NCBI GenBank assembly: GCA_020427865.1
Contig: JAGQNX010000037.1
Location: 1-22,983 of the forward strand
DNA from: a candidate division WWE3 bacterium
GTDB lineage: Bacteria; Patescibacteriota; WWE3; UBA101185; UBA10185
Length of the DNA: 22,983 nucleotides
Direction: 5' to 3'
Part shown: piece by piece, positions 1-7,084 of the stretch
How positions within the stretch are numbered: position 1 is the first letter of the stretch
Layout: every line of letters begins with the position of its first letter
The notes under the pieces: model-generated
What the model was told of the DNA's origin: nothing
Databases searched by the model: none
Seen by the model: only the letters and a program-made list of their open reading frames with translations
Translations under genes and position numbers: made by a program

Positions 1-1
1 G

Positions 2-109
2 CTTGCAGCTTTAGCCTTAAGTTTTGAGTTTATAAAAGAAATAGAAAGTAACCCCCTTATACTAACCCCAACACATGCTTGGGCTGTAGACGGCAAAGTT
101 GTTCTATAA
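2..109 (+). CDS. C-terminal end of an unidentified gene (5' end outside the window)
   Basis: The frame starting at base 2 is open from the left edge for 35 codons and ends at TAA 107-109. It has no internal start that would make it a gene by itself, so it is read as the tail of a gene entering from the left. The peptide ends in PTHAWAVDGKVVL and shows no family motif I recognise. A perfect 10-bp hairpin follows 20 bases after the stop, where a gene end would be expected. It could also be a chance open stretch, as 35 codons is short. Confidence 0.5.
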   Translation, partial: LAALALSFEFIKEIESNPLILTPTHAWAVDGKVVL

Positions 110-129
110 TGCCTTCACTATTAATATTG

Positions 130-152
130 GCATAGAAAATAGTTTTCTATGC
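130..152. terminator. Perfect 10-bp hairpin with 3-base loop
   Basis: GCATAGAAAA (130-139) and TTTTCTATGC (143-152) are exact reverse complements around the loop TAG. It lies 20 bases after the stop of the partial first gene. The uridine run expected after a Rho-independent terminator is inside the 3' arm rather than after it, so termination is plausible but not canonical. A palindromic protein-binding site is the alternative. Confidence 0.45.
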
Positions 153-206
153 ATGGATTTTCACCTAGATTTTTCGCGTCCTATATATTATGATGTCAGC
201 CATCTA

Positions 207-234
207 ACTGTAGGTTACAACTACAGGTTATACT
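207..234 (+). promoter_or_regulatory. Probable promoter of the 351-residue gene, with palindrome
   Basis: TATACT at 229-234 is a good -10 hexamer and places a transcript start near 241, 13 bases before the ATG at 254; no Shine-Dalgarno sequence is present. Directly upstream is an inverted repeat, CTGTAG (208-213) and CTACAG (221-226) with a 7-base centre, in the position where a regulator or the -35 region would sit. No convincing -35 hexamer is seen. The rest of 153-206 shows nothing recognisable. Confidence 0.4.
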
Positions 235-253
235 AGCCCAAAATAATGTTGTT

Positions 254-1309
254 ATGAATGTTGCAGAAAATTATACAGAAGTCCACTCTTCTTTAGAGTT
301 ATACATGCCTGCTTTGTACAAAAAGGATTTGAACCCTGCTTATGTGTGTTTAACAACTGCTGGCTCTAGTAAAAATGTTCCGGAATGTTTTACTCCAACA
401 GAGTTATTACAACACACTACTTTTGGTAGTTTTTTATGCTTTAAGGATGAGGAGGGTGCAGCTGTTCATTTAAGCGTACTCGCACTTGCAACTTCTCCAT
501 TTGAGGACCCTATATATAAACTAGGTCGTGCAGGTGTGCCTATTTTTCCTGAGAACCCTTCTATGTTCTTGCCCCAAGTAACTTATATGCAACAAGGTGT
601 TCCCAATGAAGGTAGGCTTAGAAATATATCAGGTGCTCAAATATGTATTCAGCACGAAGATGGATCTATTTTAGGTTTGTCCCGCGATGCTGTCCTTAAT
701 ATAGATAACTTACTGCACATGCTTGGTTATGATTCCACATCATTCCATAGTGAATATAAGCCTGCCGCAACGGAAACCCCAAAATATGTACAACTTGCAG
801 ATACTTGGCGTGCTGAAAGAGTTTATCATCAACATCTTTTACATTTGCCTACGGGTTGTTCAGACCTAGTAACACGTTTTCACCATGTATATGCTATTTT
901 GCTAGAAGTACTAACACAATCTATAGATCTTAAAGCGTCTGTGTCTAAAAATGTTTCTCCAACGGGATTTAGCATTCCAGAAGAGGTTTATATAGAAGAA
1001 GCTTCAGGACGTTTATTACACCAGTTATCGGGTTTTACTCTTAGTCAATTAGGTGAACTTGTCGTTAGTTTTGATGAGTTACGTCAAACTGTGGTTAGAT
1101 ATGAAAATTCATTAGCATCTACAGAATCTCTATTAACCCAGACTATTCCGGGAGGTTCCTTAGAACAATATTTAGCTGCATATAAAGTACAGTTGCATGA
1201 GAGAATCGTGGAGCTGTTTAAACAGTCCATAGGTGAATGCCGCTCACGTGGAAGTGCTCGCACTTTGTCTTTGCTACTTGAAGGTAAAGATATATCTGTA
1301 AATTCCTAG
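254..1309 (+). CDS. Hypothetical protein, 351 residues
   Basis: I do not recognise a family. The protein is soluble in appearance, with no signal peptide or membrane segment. Residues 1-190 are mixed and rich in beta-prone stretches, with several Pro/Phe-rich loops; residues 200-345 look mainly helical, including segments such as VYAILLEVLTQSIDL and SLEQYLAAYKVQLHERIVEL, so a beta-rich N-terminal domain followed by a helical C-terminal domain is likely. The ATG at 254 is the first start in frame after the -10 at 229-234; the ATG at 246 is out of frame. The stop is followed after 23 bases by the NDH-2 start, which has its own -10, so the two need not form one transcript. Confidence 0.75.
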   Translation: MNVAENYTEVHSSLELYMPALYKKDLNPAYVCLTTAGSSKNVPECFTPTELLQHTTFGSFLCFKDEEGAAVHLSVLALATSPFEDPIYKLGRAGVPIFPENPSMFLPQVTYMQQGVPNEGRLRNISGAQICIQHEDGSILGLSRDAVLNIDNLLHMLGYDSTSFHSEYKPAATETPKYVQLADTWRAERVYHQHLLHLPTGCSDLVTRFHHVYAILLEVLTQSIDLKASVSKNVSPTGFSIPEEVYIEEASGRLLHQLSGFTLSQLGELVVSFDELRQTVVRYENSLASTESLLTQTIPGGSLEQYLAAYKVQLHERIVELFKQSIGECRSRGSARTLSLLLEGKDISVNS

Positions 1310-1320
1310 TAGTTTAATGA

Positions 1321-1326
1321 TATGCT
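1321..1326 (+). promoter_or_regulatory. -10 element placing transcript start at the ndh GTG
   Basis: TATGCT ends 6 bases before the GTG at 1333. With normal spacing the first transcribed base would be the G of GTG, giving a leaderless mRNA. No Shine-Dalgarno sequence is present. Confidence 0.45.
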
Positions 1327-1332
1327 TACCTT

Positions 1333-2568
1333 GTGGAACAGATTAACTCTCTAACTTCTAAACCGACTACCAAAGTATTAATAGTAGGTGGTGGATTTGG
1401 TGGTGTTAGTACGGCACTTAATCTAGCAAAAGCTAACCGTTCAAATTTACATATAAACCTAGTATCTGATCGTTCCCATTTTGAATACCATGCAGCTCTT
1501 TATAGATTAGTGGCAGGAAGTTCTCCCTTAGAAGTGTGCATTCCACTACGTGAGATTTTTAAAAACACTGCTGTAGAAATAAATATAGAAAAGATTACAC
1601 ATATTGATTTAGAAAAATCTATAGCTCTTGGAGATGCTGGCTCTAGGTATCCTTTTGACTATTTAGTGTTAGCTGTTGGTAGTGACACTGTTTACTTTAA
1701 TATTCCTGGATTAAAAGAAAACTCTTTTGGTTTTAAAAGCATTGCGGAAGCTTTGGCACTAAACAAGCATTTAAATAGTGTGTTTTCGCAATGTCCTGCT
1801 CAAGACCCTTTAACAAAAGAGTGTTTAGCACACATGGTTGTAGTAGGTGGTGGTGCTAGTGGTGTCGAGCTTGCTGGGGAGCTTGCTCAATTTACTAAAA
1901 AATTATCAACACAATATACTGTTGATCCTAAGTTTGTAAAAATAGATCTTGTAGAGCGTGCAGAGCGTGTTTTGCCTACTCTTCCTCCAGAAATTTCTCA
2001 ACGCGTGCAAGATCGCTTAAAATCATTGGGTGTTAATGTGCTTTTAAATAAAGAGGTCGTAAAAGAAGACATAGAATCTTTGTTTTTAAAAGATATGGAG
2101 ATGAAGACTAAAACAGTTGTTTGGACAGCAGGTGTTAGAGCAAATCCTTTGTACGAATCCATAAAGCAGTTTGAGTTTGGTAGAGGTTTTAAGGTTGTTG
2201 TAGACGAATATTTGCTTGCAAAAGGTAGTTCTAATATTTTTGTTATAGGTGATGGTGCTGACACCAAATATTCGGGAATGGCCCAAACAGCTATACTTCA
2301 TGGAGAAATCGCTGCAAAAAATATATTAAACCCCTGCAGTGTAAAAGTCTCGGAGACTCCTCCTCAGTATTGTGTTCCAGTTGGTAGAGGTTGGTCTGTT
2401 TTTTATAAAGAGGGCAGTACACCTAAGTATGGTTATATTGGTTGGATACATCGCCGTCTTTTAGACTTTAAAGTATTTAGATTTTTGTTACCCTTTAATA
2501 AAGCACTAGACGCATTTAAAAGTGGACGTAGCGTTTGTGACTCTTGTGATGTTTGCTCTGTAAATTAG
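1333..2568 (+). CDS. ndh: Type II NADH dehydrogenase (NDH-2)
   Basis: A non-proton-pumping flavoenzyme that oxidises NADH and passes electrons to quinone at the inner face of the membrane. The sequence shows the FAD-binding GGGFGG at residues 19-24, the second Rossmann motif GGGASGVELAGEL near 170-182 for NADH, WTAGVR near 265, and GDGADTKYSGMAQTAILHG near 306-324, which binds FAD and faces the quinone site. Length (411) is normal. The start is GTG, chosen because TATGCT lies 6 bases upstream and the FAD motif is correctly placed. The C-terminal region (WIHRRLLDFKVFRFLLPF) is amphipathic and could bind the membrane. Odd feature: the chain ends in three cysteines, C402, C405 and C408 (CDSCDVC), unusual for NDH-2. 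Other FAD-dependent pyridine nucleotide-disulfide reductases are a less likely alternative. Confidence 0.9.
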   Translation: MEQINSLTSKPTTKVLIVGGGFGGVSTALNLAKANRSNLHINLVSDRSHFEYHAALYRLVAGSSPLEVCIPLREIFKNTAVEINIEKITHIDLEKSIALGDAGSRYPFDYLVLAVGSDTVYFNIPGLKENSFGFKSIAEALALNKHLNSVFSQCPAQDPLTKECLAHMVVVGGGASGVELAGELAQFTKKLSTQYTVDPKFVKIDLVERAERVLPTLPPEISQRVQDRLKSLGVNVLLNKEVVKEDIESLFLKDMEMKTKTVVWTAGVRANPLYESIKQFEFGRGFKVVVDEYLLAKGSSNIFVIGDGADTKYSGMAQTAILHGEIAAKNILNPCSVKVSETPPQYCVPVGRGWSVFYKEGSTPKYGYIGWIHRRLLDFKVFRFLLPFNKALDAFKSGRSVCDSCDVCSVN

Positions 2569-2611
2569 CTTTGTCATATAATCTTTGTAGGCTAATCTCG
2601 TAATTTCTTGC

Positions 2612-2617
2612 TAAAAT
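2612..2617 (+). promoter_or_regulatory. -10 element of the korAB operon
   Basis: TAAAAT ends exactly 6 bases before the ATG at 2624, so transcription should begin at the A of the start codon. No Shine-Dalgarno sequence and no clear -35 hexamer is seen. Confidence 0.5.
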
Positions 2618-2623
2618 AACTTT

Positions 2624-4378
2624 ATGCCCAATGCCCAATCTAAAACTTCTTTAAATCCCAATGTTTTTACATTTAAAATAGGTGGTGAAGCTGGTTTTGG
2701 AATAATGTCTGCGGGTCTTAATTTTGCAAAAGTTGCTACACGTTCCGGATATCATACGTTTGATTACACCGAATACCCCTCTCTTGTACGTGGGGGTCAT
2801 AATGTAATGCAAATCTCTGTTTCTAAAGATAGAGTAGATTCTCAATATGCCACTACCGACTTTTTAGTAGCTCTAAACCAAGAAACTCTAAACTTACACG
2901 AACACGAACTAATAGAAGGTTCTGGAGTTTTATATGACTCCGATCACAATATAGATGTTTCTCATTTGCCAAGTTATGTAAAAACTTTTGAGCTTCCTCT
3001 TACTCACATTATTAAAGAAGTAAATGGCTCTATGGTAATGCGAAACTCTATAGCTATTGGTGCAGCTTTGGCACTATTAGATGGTGATTTAAATATCTTA
3101 AAAACGCTAATAGAAGAAAGTTTTGGTCACAAAAAAAATGATGTTGTTTCTATTAATCATAAAGCCTGCCAAATAGGTTATGACTATGTATTAAAAGAAC
3201 ATGCAGGTGATGTTAAAAAAATACTTACTCCAATATCTGGGTTTACTTTTAATCCCGACGCTCCTTCATTACTTTTACCAACAGGTAACGAGGCAATTGC
3301 ACTTGGAGCAGTTGCATCAGGAATGAGTTTTGCCTCTATTTATCCTATGACTCCTACTTCTAATATTTTGCATTCTCTTGCTCCCCACCAAGAAAAATAT
3401 GGGTTTGTATATAAACAGCCCGAAGATGAAATTTCTGCAATTAACATGGCTATTGGTGCTGCACATGCCGGTGCTCGTAGCATGGTTGCCACCTCTGGAG
3501 GTGGATTTGCCCTAATGAGCGAGGGTTATGGTTTAGCTGGTATAACCGAAACTCCAGTTGTAATAATAGAAGGGATGCGTGGTTCGCCTGCAACAGGTTT
3601 ACCCACTTGGACAGAACAAGGAGACTTACGATTTGTATTACATGCACACCAAGGAGATTTTCCACGAATAGTTTTAGCCCCTGGAGATGTTGAAGAAGCA
3701 TTTCATGCAAGTATGTTGGCATTTAATTTAGCCGAAAAATACCAAACTCCTGTTGTGGTTTTAGTAGATAAATTTATTTGTGAGTCGCACTCTAGTGTAG
3801 CGCCTTTTGATTATTCTAATTTCAAAATTGATCGAGGAAAACTTACTTTAGAAAAACAAGACGGTTACAAGCGTTTTGCACCTAGCCCTGATGGCATATC
3901 TTTAAGAACTGTAGCAGGAAGTGGAAATCACTTTGTAGCTAACAGTGATGAACATGACGAAATAGGGTATTCCAACGAAGAAATCGAAAACCGAAATACT
4001 CAAATGAACAAACGTATGCAAAAACTTGTTACTTGTTCTGCTCAAGATATGCAGGCTCCTGTAGTGTATGGACCAAAAGATGCCGACGTCACAATAGTGT
4101 CGTGGGGAAGTAACAAGGGTCCTATTTTAGAAGCACTAAAAGTATTACCTAATGTAAATTATGTCCATATAACATGGATTAATCCATTCCCAGTCGAGAA
4201 GTTAAAGCAACTTTTAGATAATGCAAAATACTTAATAAACATAGAAGCAAATTTTTCGGGTCAAATGCATGGCTTAATTAAACAACACACCGGTATAAAT
4301 ATTTTAAACAACTTTGTTAAATACGACGGACGCCCTTTTTATCCCGAAGAAATAGTAGAAAGGGTTAAAGGAATATAA
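2624..4378 (+). CDS. korA: 2-oxoacid:ferredoxin oxidoreductase, fused gamma-alpha subunit
   Basis: Oxidative decarboxylation of a 2-oxoacid (most likely 2-oxoglutarate or pyruvate) with CoA, giving acyl-CoA, CO2 and a low-potential reduced carrier. Residues about 15-195 form the gamma domain (IGGEAGFGIMSAG; EYPSLVRGGHNVMQI), and residues about 215-584 the alpha domain (GNEAIALGAVASG, YPMTPTSN, EDEISAINMAIGAAHAGARS, TSGGGFALMSEG, GLPTWTEQGDLRF). The 584-residue gamma-alpha fusion is the two-subunit arrangement known for KorA of mycobacteria and archaea. korB follows two bases after the stop. Sequence alone does not fix the substrate; the kor name reflects architecture. The frame is intact and of normal length. 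Confidence 0.92.
   Translation: MPNAQSKTSLNPNVFTFKIGGEAGFGIMSAGLNFAKVATRSGYHTFDYTEYPSLVRGGHNVMQISVSKDRVDSQYATTDFLVALNQETLNLHEHELIEGSGVLYDSDHNIDVSHLPSYVKTFELPLTHIIKEVNGSMVMRNSIAIGAALALLDGDLNILKTLIEESFGHKKNDVVSINHKACQIGYDYVLKEHAGDVKKILTPISGFTFNPDAPSLLLPTGNEAIALGAVASGMSFASIYPMTPTSNILHSLAPHQEKYGFVYKQPEDEISAINMAIGAAHAGARSMVATSGGGFALMSEGYGLAGITETPVVIIEGMRGSPATGLPTWTEQGDLRFVLHAHQGDFPRIVLAPGDVEEAFHASMLAFNLAEKYQTPVVVLVDKFICESHSSVAPFDYSNFKIDRGKLTLEKQDGYKRFAPSPDGISLRTVAGSGNHFVANSDEHDEIGYSNEEIENRNTQMNKRMQKLVTCSAQDMQAPVVYGPKDADVTIVSWGSNKGPILEALKVLPNVNYVHITWINPFPVEKLKQLLDNAKYLINIEANFSGQMHGLIKQHTGINILNNFVKYDGRPFYPEEIVERVKGI
4367..4372 (+). promoter_or_regulatory. Shine-Dalgarno sequence of korB
   Basis: AAAGGA lies 8 bases before the ATG at 4381, inside the last codons of korA. 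The same hexamer with the same spacing precedes the next gene, in contrast to the SD-less first genes of transcripts. Confidence 0.6.
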
Positions 4379-4380
4379 AC

Positions 4381-5250
4381 ATGTCTAATCTTGTAGAATC
4401 TTTGTCTAATTCAAAAACACCTAATGTTCCAAATTGGTGTCCTGGGTGTGGTGACTTTGGGATATGGTCGGCTTTTAAACTTGCTGCCCAAAAAAAGGGA
4501 TGGGACAGTTCTAATTCTGCTATTGTTGCAGGTATAGGTTGCCATGGTCATATGGTTAATTTTGTACAAATTACTGCATTTGAAGGACTACATGGTCGCT
4601 CTTTACCTGTAGCAAGTGGTATAAAAATGGCTAATAATAATCTTAACGTTTTCTCTTTTTCTGGCGATGGCGACAGTTTAGCTGAAGGTTGTAATCATTT
4701 TGTTCATACTGCAAGGAGAAACCACGACATAACCCTAATTTTGCACGATAATGCTGTTTACGGTCTAACCACTGGTCAAACATCTCCACGCTCTCCTAAA
4801 GGATATGTTTCTAAGTCTACTCCTGCAGGTTCTGTAGAAGAACCCCTAAACCCCTTAACAATGGCAATAGCTAGTGGTGCAACATTTGTTGCCCGGGAAT
4901 ATGCTGGTAATATAGAGCAAATATCCGAACTTTTAATTGCAGCTAATGAGCACCGTGGGTTTAGTTTAGTAGTAATATTACAGCCCTGCGTAACTTTTAA
5001 TCATATGTATACACATTACTTTTTTCAAAAAAACACCTACTATTTAGATAAAACTCATGATATAACAAACAAGTTACATGCTTTAGAAAAGTCTATGGAA
5101 TGGGATTTAAACAAAATACCTTTAGGAATTTTTTATAAAGTAGAATCTCCCAGCTACGAAGATCAAATACCAGTTTTACAGTCTGGTGCCTTAGGCATGC
5201 GTAATATAGAAGTACGAAACATATCTGATTTATATAAAGGATTTGCATAA
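4381..5250 (+). CDS. korB: 2-oxoacid:ferredoxin oxidoreductase, beta subunit
   Basis: The thiamine-diphosphate and [4Fe-4S]-binding subunit that pairs with the upstream fused gamma-alpha subunit. Visible elements are CPGCGDFGI with C20 and C23, C54 in GIGCHGH and C203 in LQPCVTFN, together the usual four cluster ligands; the TPP/Mg motif GDGDSLAEG begins at residue 95 and continues to DNAVYGLTTGQTSP. Length (289) is standard. The gene starts two bases after korA with an AAAGGA ribosome site, so the two are cotranscribed and probably made in balance. Its stop overlaps the next start by one base (TAATG). The physiological electron acceptor could be the flavodoxin encoded just downstream on the opposite strand; that link is inference from proximity. 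Confidence 0.93.
   Translation: MSNLVESLSNSKTPNVPNWCPGCGDFGIWSAFKLAAQKKGWDSSNSAIVAGIGCHGHMVNFVQITAFEGLHGRSLPVASGIKMANNNLNVFSFSGDGDSLAEGCNHFVHTARRNHDITLILHDNAVYGLTTGQTSPRSPKGYVSKSTPAGSVEEPLNPLTMAIASGATFVAREYAGNIEQISELLIAANEHRGFSLVVILQPCVTFNHMYTHYFFQKNTYYLDKTHDITNKLHALEKSMEWDLNKIPLGIFYKVESPSYEDQIPVLQSGALGMRNIEVRNISDLYKGFA
5236..5241 (+). promoter_or_regulatory. Shine-Dalgarno sequence of the 170-residue gene
   Basis: AAAGGA, 8 bases before the ATG at 5250, within the end of korB. Spacing and sequence match the korB site exactly. Confidence 0.55.
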
Positions 5251-5762
5251 TGCGAATACGCTTAGCTAGTAGTCCGTTAGAAGAATCTAAACCCCCTGTA
5301 AATTCTTGGGAGCGGGATCAGCTTCCTCCCTCTTATACAGAGCGTACACATTTTCTTATAAACAAGGGTCTTGCTTACGCACCCAAACTTTTGCCTTACG
5401 TATCTTTAGAAGAATTAACTGTATTGTTTGGTCCTTTAGATGTTGTAAAGAGTATAGAAATGTCTGGAGAAGAAAATCCCGATATGATAATAGAGCAAGG
5501 GGTGGTTACTGTTGATGGAGTTACCTATGAAGAGCATCGTAGCACGGATTTATATGATGGGAAGTTAGAGTGCATCAGTACGCTAGATATTAATGGAGTA
5601 CCCGATGCGTTGTCTATGGTTTTGATGGAGGATGCTACTACAGCTCATATTAAATTACGTAGAGGTATTGGATCCGACGAAATGCAAATAGATATACCTC
5701 GAATGTTTACAGAAGACTCTTCACCGGAACCTCAACCTCCAGTTGAGTTGCCCATTGCGTAA
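5250..5762 (+). CDS. Hypothetical protein, 170 residues, coupled to korAB
   Basis: I recognise no family. The ATG overlaps the korB stop (TAATG) and carries an AAAGGA ribosome site, so it is the third gene of the korAB operon. The chain is soluble and acidic, with a central region of alternating strands (VDGVTYEEHRSTDLYDGKL; AHIKLRRGIGSDEMQIDI) suggesting a small beta-rich domain. It ends in a low-complexity tail (EDSSPEPQPPVELPIA). That tail is exactly the part that overlaps the convergent flavodoxin gene by 56 bases (5707-5762), so it may be an extension gained when an earlier stop was lost. No cysteine cluster or metal motif suggests a role in electron transfer. Confidence 0.72.
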   Translation: MRIRLASSPLEESKPPVNSWERDQLPPSYTERTHFLINKGLAYAPKLLPYVSLEELTVLFGPLDVVKSIEMSGEENPDMIIEQGVVTVDGVTYEEHRSTDLYDGKLECISTLDINGVPDALSMVLMEDATTAHIKLRRGIGSDEMQIDIPRMFTEDSSPEPQPPVELPIA

Positions 5763-6180
5763 TTAGTGCCGTATTTTCTTCGATATTGTAAAAGAATCCG
5801 TCTACTTTTAGTTTGTTGCCTAGTACATTTGCACCTACTTGTGTAAGTGTATTGTGGATCATATCTACTGCGTTACAAAATTTTAGGTAATTACTATCTC
5901 CGCACCCAAATACAGCAAAACAGGTGTTTTCAAATGTATTATTAGAATCTTTTATACCCTGCATAAGTTCTAGCATTGTCTCGTGAGGTTGTCCTTCTAA
6001 ATTGTTTACCCACCAGCTATTTGACCCAAGTAACACTAAATCGTAACTAGCAAATTCATTAGCATTTGTTTCTGCCGCAGGTTTTACAATTGATTTATAG
6101 TTTTTAAGGGATTTTGCAATTATATTGGCGGTCATCATTGTGCTTCCGGAGTTAGAGGCGTAAACGATTAGGGCATTCAT
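5707..6180 (-). CDS. Flavodoxin
   Basis: A small FMN protein carrying electrons in the cytoplasm. The N-terminal YASNSGSTMMTANIIA is the FMN phosphate loop (S/T-rich, T-x-x-x-A), and LGSNSWWVNNLEGQPH and VFGCGDSNYLKFCNAVD match the two flavin ring loops of the family. Length 157 is close to the usual 140-150. The start ATG lies 6 bases after TATAAT (6187-6192 on the - strand), so the mRNA should be leaderless. It runs convergent to the korAB operon and overlaps its last gene by 56 bases. Flavodoxins commonly replace ferredoxin with 2-oxoacid oxidoreductases; the neighbourhood supports that here but does not prove it. A flavodoxin-like protein of another role remains possible. Confidence 0.9.
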   Translation of the reverse strand: MNALIVYASNSGSTMMTANIIAKSLKNYKSIVKPAAETNANEFASYDLVLLGSNSWWVNNLEGQPHETMLELMQGIKDSNNTFENTCFAVFGCGDSNYLKFCNAVDMIHNTLTQVGANVLGNKLKVDGFFYNIEENTALITQWATQLEVEVPVKSLL

Positions 6181-6186
6181 GTTTTT

Positions 6187-6192
6187 ATTATA
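6187..6192 (-). promoter_or_regulatory. -10 element of the flavodoxin gene
   Basis: Perfect TATAAT on the - strand, 6 bases before the ATG at 6180. The predicted +1 is the A of ATG. Confidence 0.6.
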
Positions 6193-6239
6193 AAGGGTTA
6201 TTGATTAATTATCATCCTATTACTCTATATCTTATAGTA

Positions 6240-6346
6240 TTGACTTTGTGCAATGTTTTAAGTAATATTCTCCCTCAGAGGAATGAGGGTTGAGCCCACG
6301 GTTGAAATAAATTTTTTTTTTGATCGTGGGCTCTCTGACTTTTATA
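6240..6346 (+). ncRNA. Candidate structured small RNA A with its promoter
   Basis: On the + strand, opposite its neighbours, TTGACT (6240-6245) and TAATAT (6263-6268) are 17 bases apart, giving a predicted +1 at 6275. From that base TCAGA (6275-6279) can pair with TCTGA (6334-6338), enclosing a perfect 9-bp stem GAGCCCACG (6292-6300) with CGTGGGCTC (6325-6333). The loop contains ten consecutive T. The structure is followed by CTTTTATAAAT. The region is intergenic, between the flavodoxin start and the stop of the YdjM-like gene. Against this reading, the same hairpin could act as the 3' terminator of the - strand YdjM-like gene, although no T-run follows it in that direction. A 22-codon open frame starts at 6283, but looks incidental. 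Confidence 0.4.
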
Positions 6347-6965
6347 AATAAATTATCGCTAAACTTATTCCTACTACTGCTGTAACTACAATTCCTTCTG
6401 ATAACGAAAATGCTTCTGTTTTAAATCTTAAAAATTTAGGTAATACATAATAAGTGTTTGCAGAAAAGGGTTTTAGTGCTGTAACTCCGCTGTGTGTACA
6501 CATGTCTCCTAAAATATGCGCGGTGTATCCAATAAAAAAAGCTATTCCGTAAAGGCTACTGTGTGCAAATATCAATCCCAAAATTGTTATGCAAAGTGCT
6601 ACTACAAATGAAGTAATAAAATAGTGAGTAGGTCCCCTATGCGGTACAACTTTGCTAACCACTGTAATAAGTTGTTCTAAAAGTTGTCTTATCACAAACT
6701 CTATGCCTCCAAATAATGCATATAAAAGTGTTCCTATGGCTCCGTTGCGATCTCTTTTGCTAATTATTGCGTCAGTTAATGGAGTACCTCCTTTACCGCT
6801 TACCCATACTTTTATAGTTGAATTTTCGGCATCAATATCTGGTAACAGTGATGCTATTGCACAAACTAACGTAGCCCCTAATACTTGCATTGGAGTAGTA
6901 TGTTGCGTGCTAATAAAGGCTAGTCCTAGAGCAGTTCCTGTAATTAAATGTGAAGTCCCCGTCAT
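6342..6965 (-). CDS. YdjM-like membrane-bound metal-dependent hydrolase (DUF457 type)
   Basis: A 207-residue multi-pass membrane protein of the YdjM/DUF457 type, whose members are predicted metal-dependent hydrolases. Motifs are SHLITGTALG at the N-terminus, LLPDIDAENSTI, PHRGPTHYF and GYTAHILGDMCTHSGV, giving the conserved His and Asp residues of the family between hydrophobic segments. The open frame extends further upstream to 7028, but I place the start at the ATG at 6965 because TATAAT (6972-6977) lies exactly 6 bases before it and the family proteins begin with this segment. The substrate is unknown. A second distant relative lies at 16345-16914. Confidence 0.82.
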   Translation of the reverse strand: MTGTSHLITGTALGLAFISTQHTTPMQVLGATLVCAIASLLPDIDAENSTIKVWVSGKGGTPLTDAIISKRDRNGAIGTLLYALFGGIEFVIRQLLEQLITVVSKVVPHRGPTHYFITSFVVALCITILGLIFAHSSLYGIAFFIGYTAHILGDMCTHSGVTALKPFSANTYYVLPKFLRFKTEAFSLSEGIVVTAVVGISLAIIYL

Positions 6966-6971
6966 GTTGAG

Positions 6972-6977
6972 ATTATA
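6972..6977 (-). promoter_or_regulatory. -10 element deciding the start of the first YdjM-like gene
   Basis: TATAAT on the - strand, 6 bases before the ATG at 6965. It overlaps by one base the -35 of the opposite-strand promoter at 6967-6995, so the two promoters may interfere. Confidence 0.55.
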
Positions 6978-7027
6978 CATCTTAACCTGTATATTCCGCA
7001 CAAATAACACCAAAGGAGGTGATTCCA

Positions 7028-7084
7028 AAGACTAGTGAGGCGGAGGAACTTTAGTGTTCAGTCGGACTCCGCTTCCCTAGTCTT
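7028..7084. terminator. 18-bp stem-loop between methyltransferase and YdjM-like gene
   Basis: Arms 7028-7045 (AAGACTAG...GCGGAG) and 7067-7084 (CTCCGC...CTAGTCTT) pair over 18 positions with one mismatch and one wobble. The 21-base loop holds a small inner GAAC/GTTC pair. The right arm contains the methyltransferase stop (7077-7079), so it may end that - strand transcript. The T-rich flank (CTTTTATAAATTT) is on the + strand side, which fits better with ending a + strand RNA. Confidence 0.6.

Noticed and set aside
1998..2301. Two - strand open frames within the NDH-2 gene
   Set aside because: They lie antisense to a clear NDH-2 coding region, have no promoter or SD and show no family features.
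6283..6351. 22-codon frame inside candidate RNA A
   Set aside because: It consists largely of the hairpin arms and the T run, which explains its open reading better than coding.
7005..7030. Fragment of a 16S rRNA 3' end on the - strand
   Set aside because: The match is restricted to the last dozen bases of 16S and no helix 45 sequence precedes it, so it is a complement of the anti-SD, not an rRNA remnant.
6652..7035. A + strand open frame of 127 codons opposite the first YdjM-like gene
   Set aside because: It mirrors a gene with clear family motifs and a placed promoter, and runs into the hairpin region; treated as a shadow.
7028..7084. Integron attC-like recombination site
   Set aside because: The long imperfect stem is suggestive, but the core-site sequences (GTTRRRY/RYYYAAC) are missing and no integrase is present.
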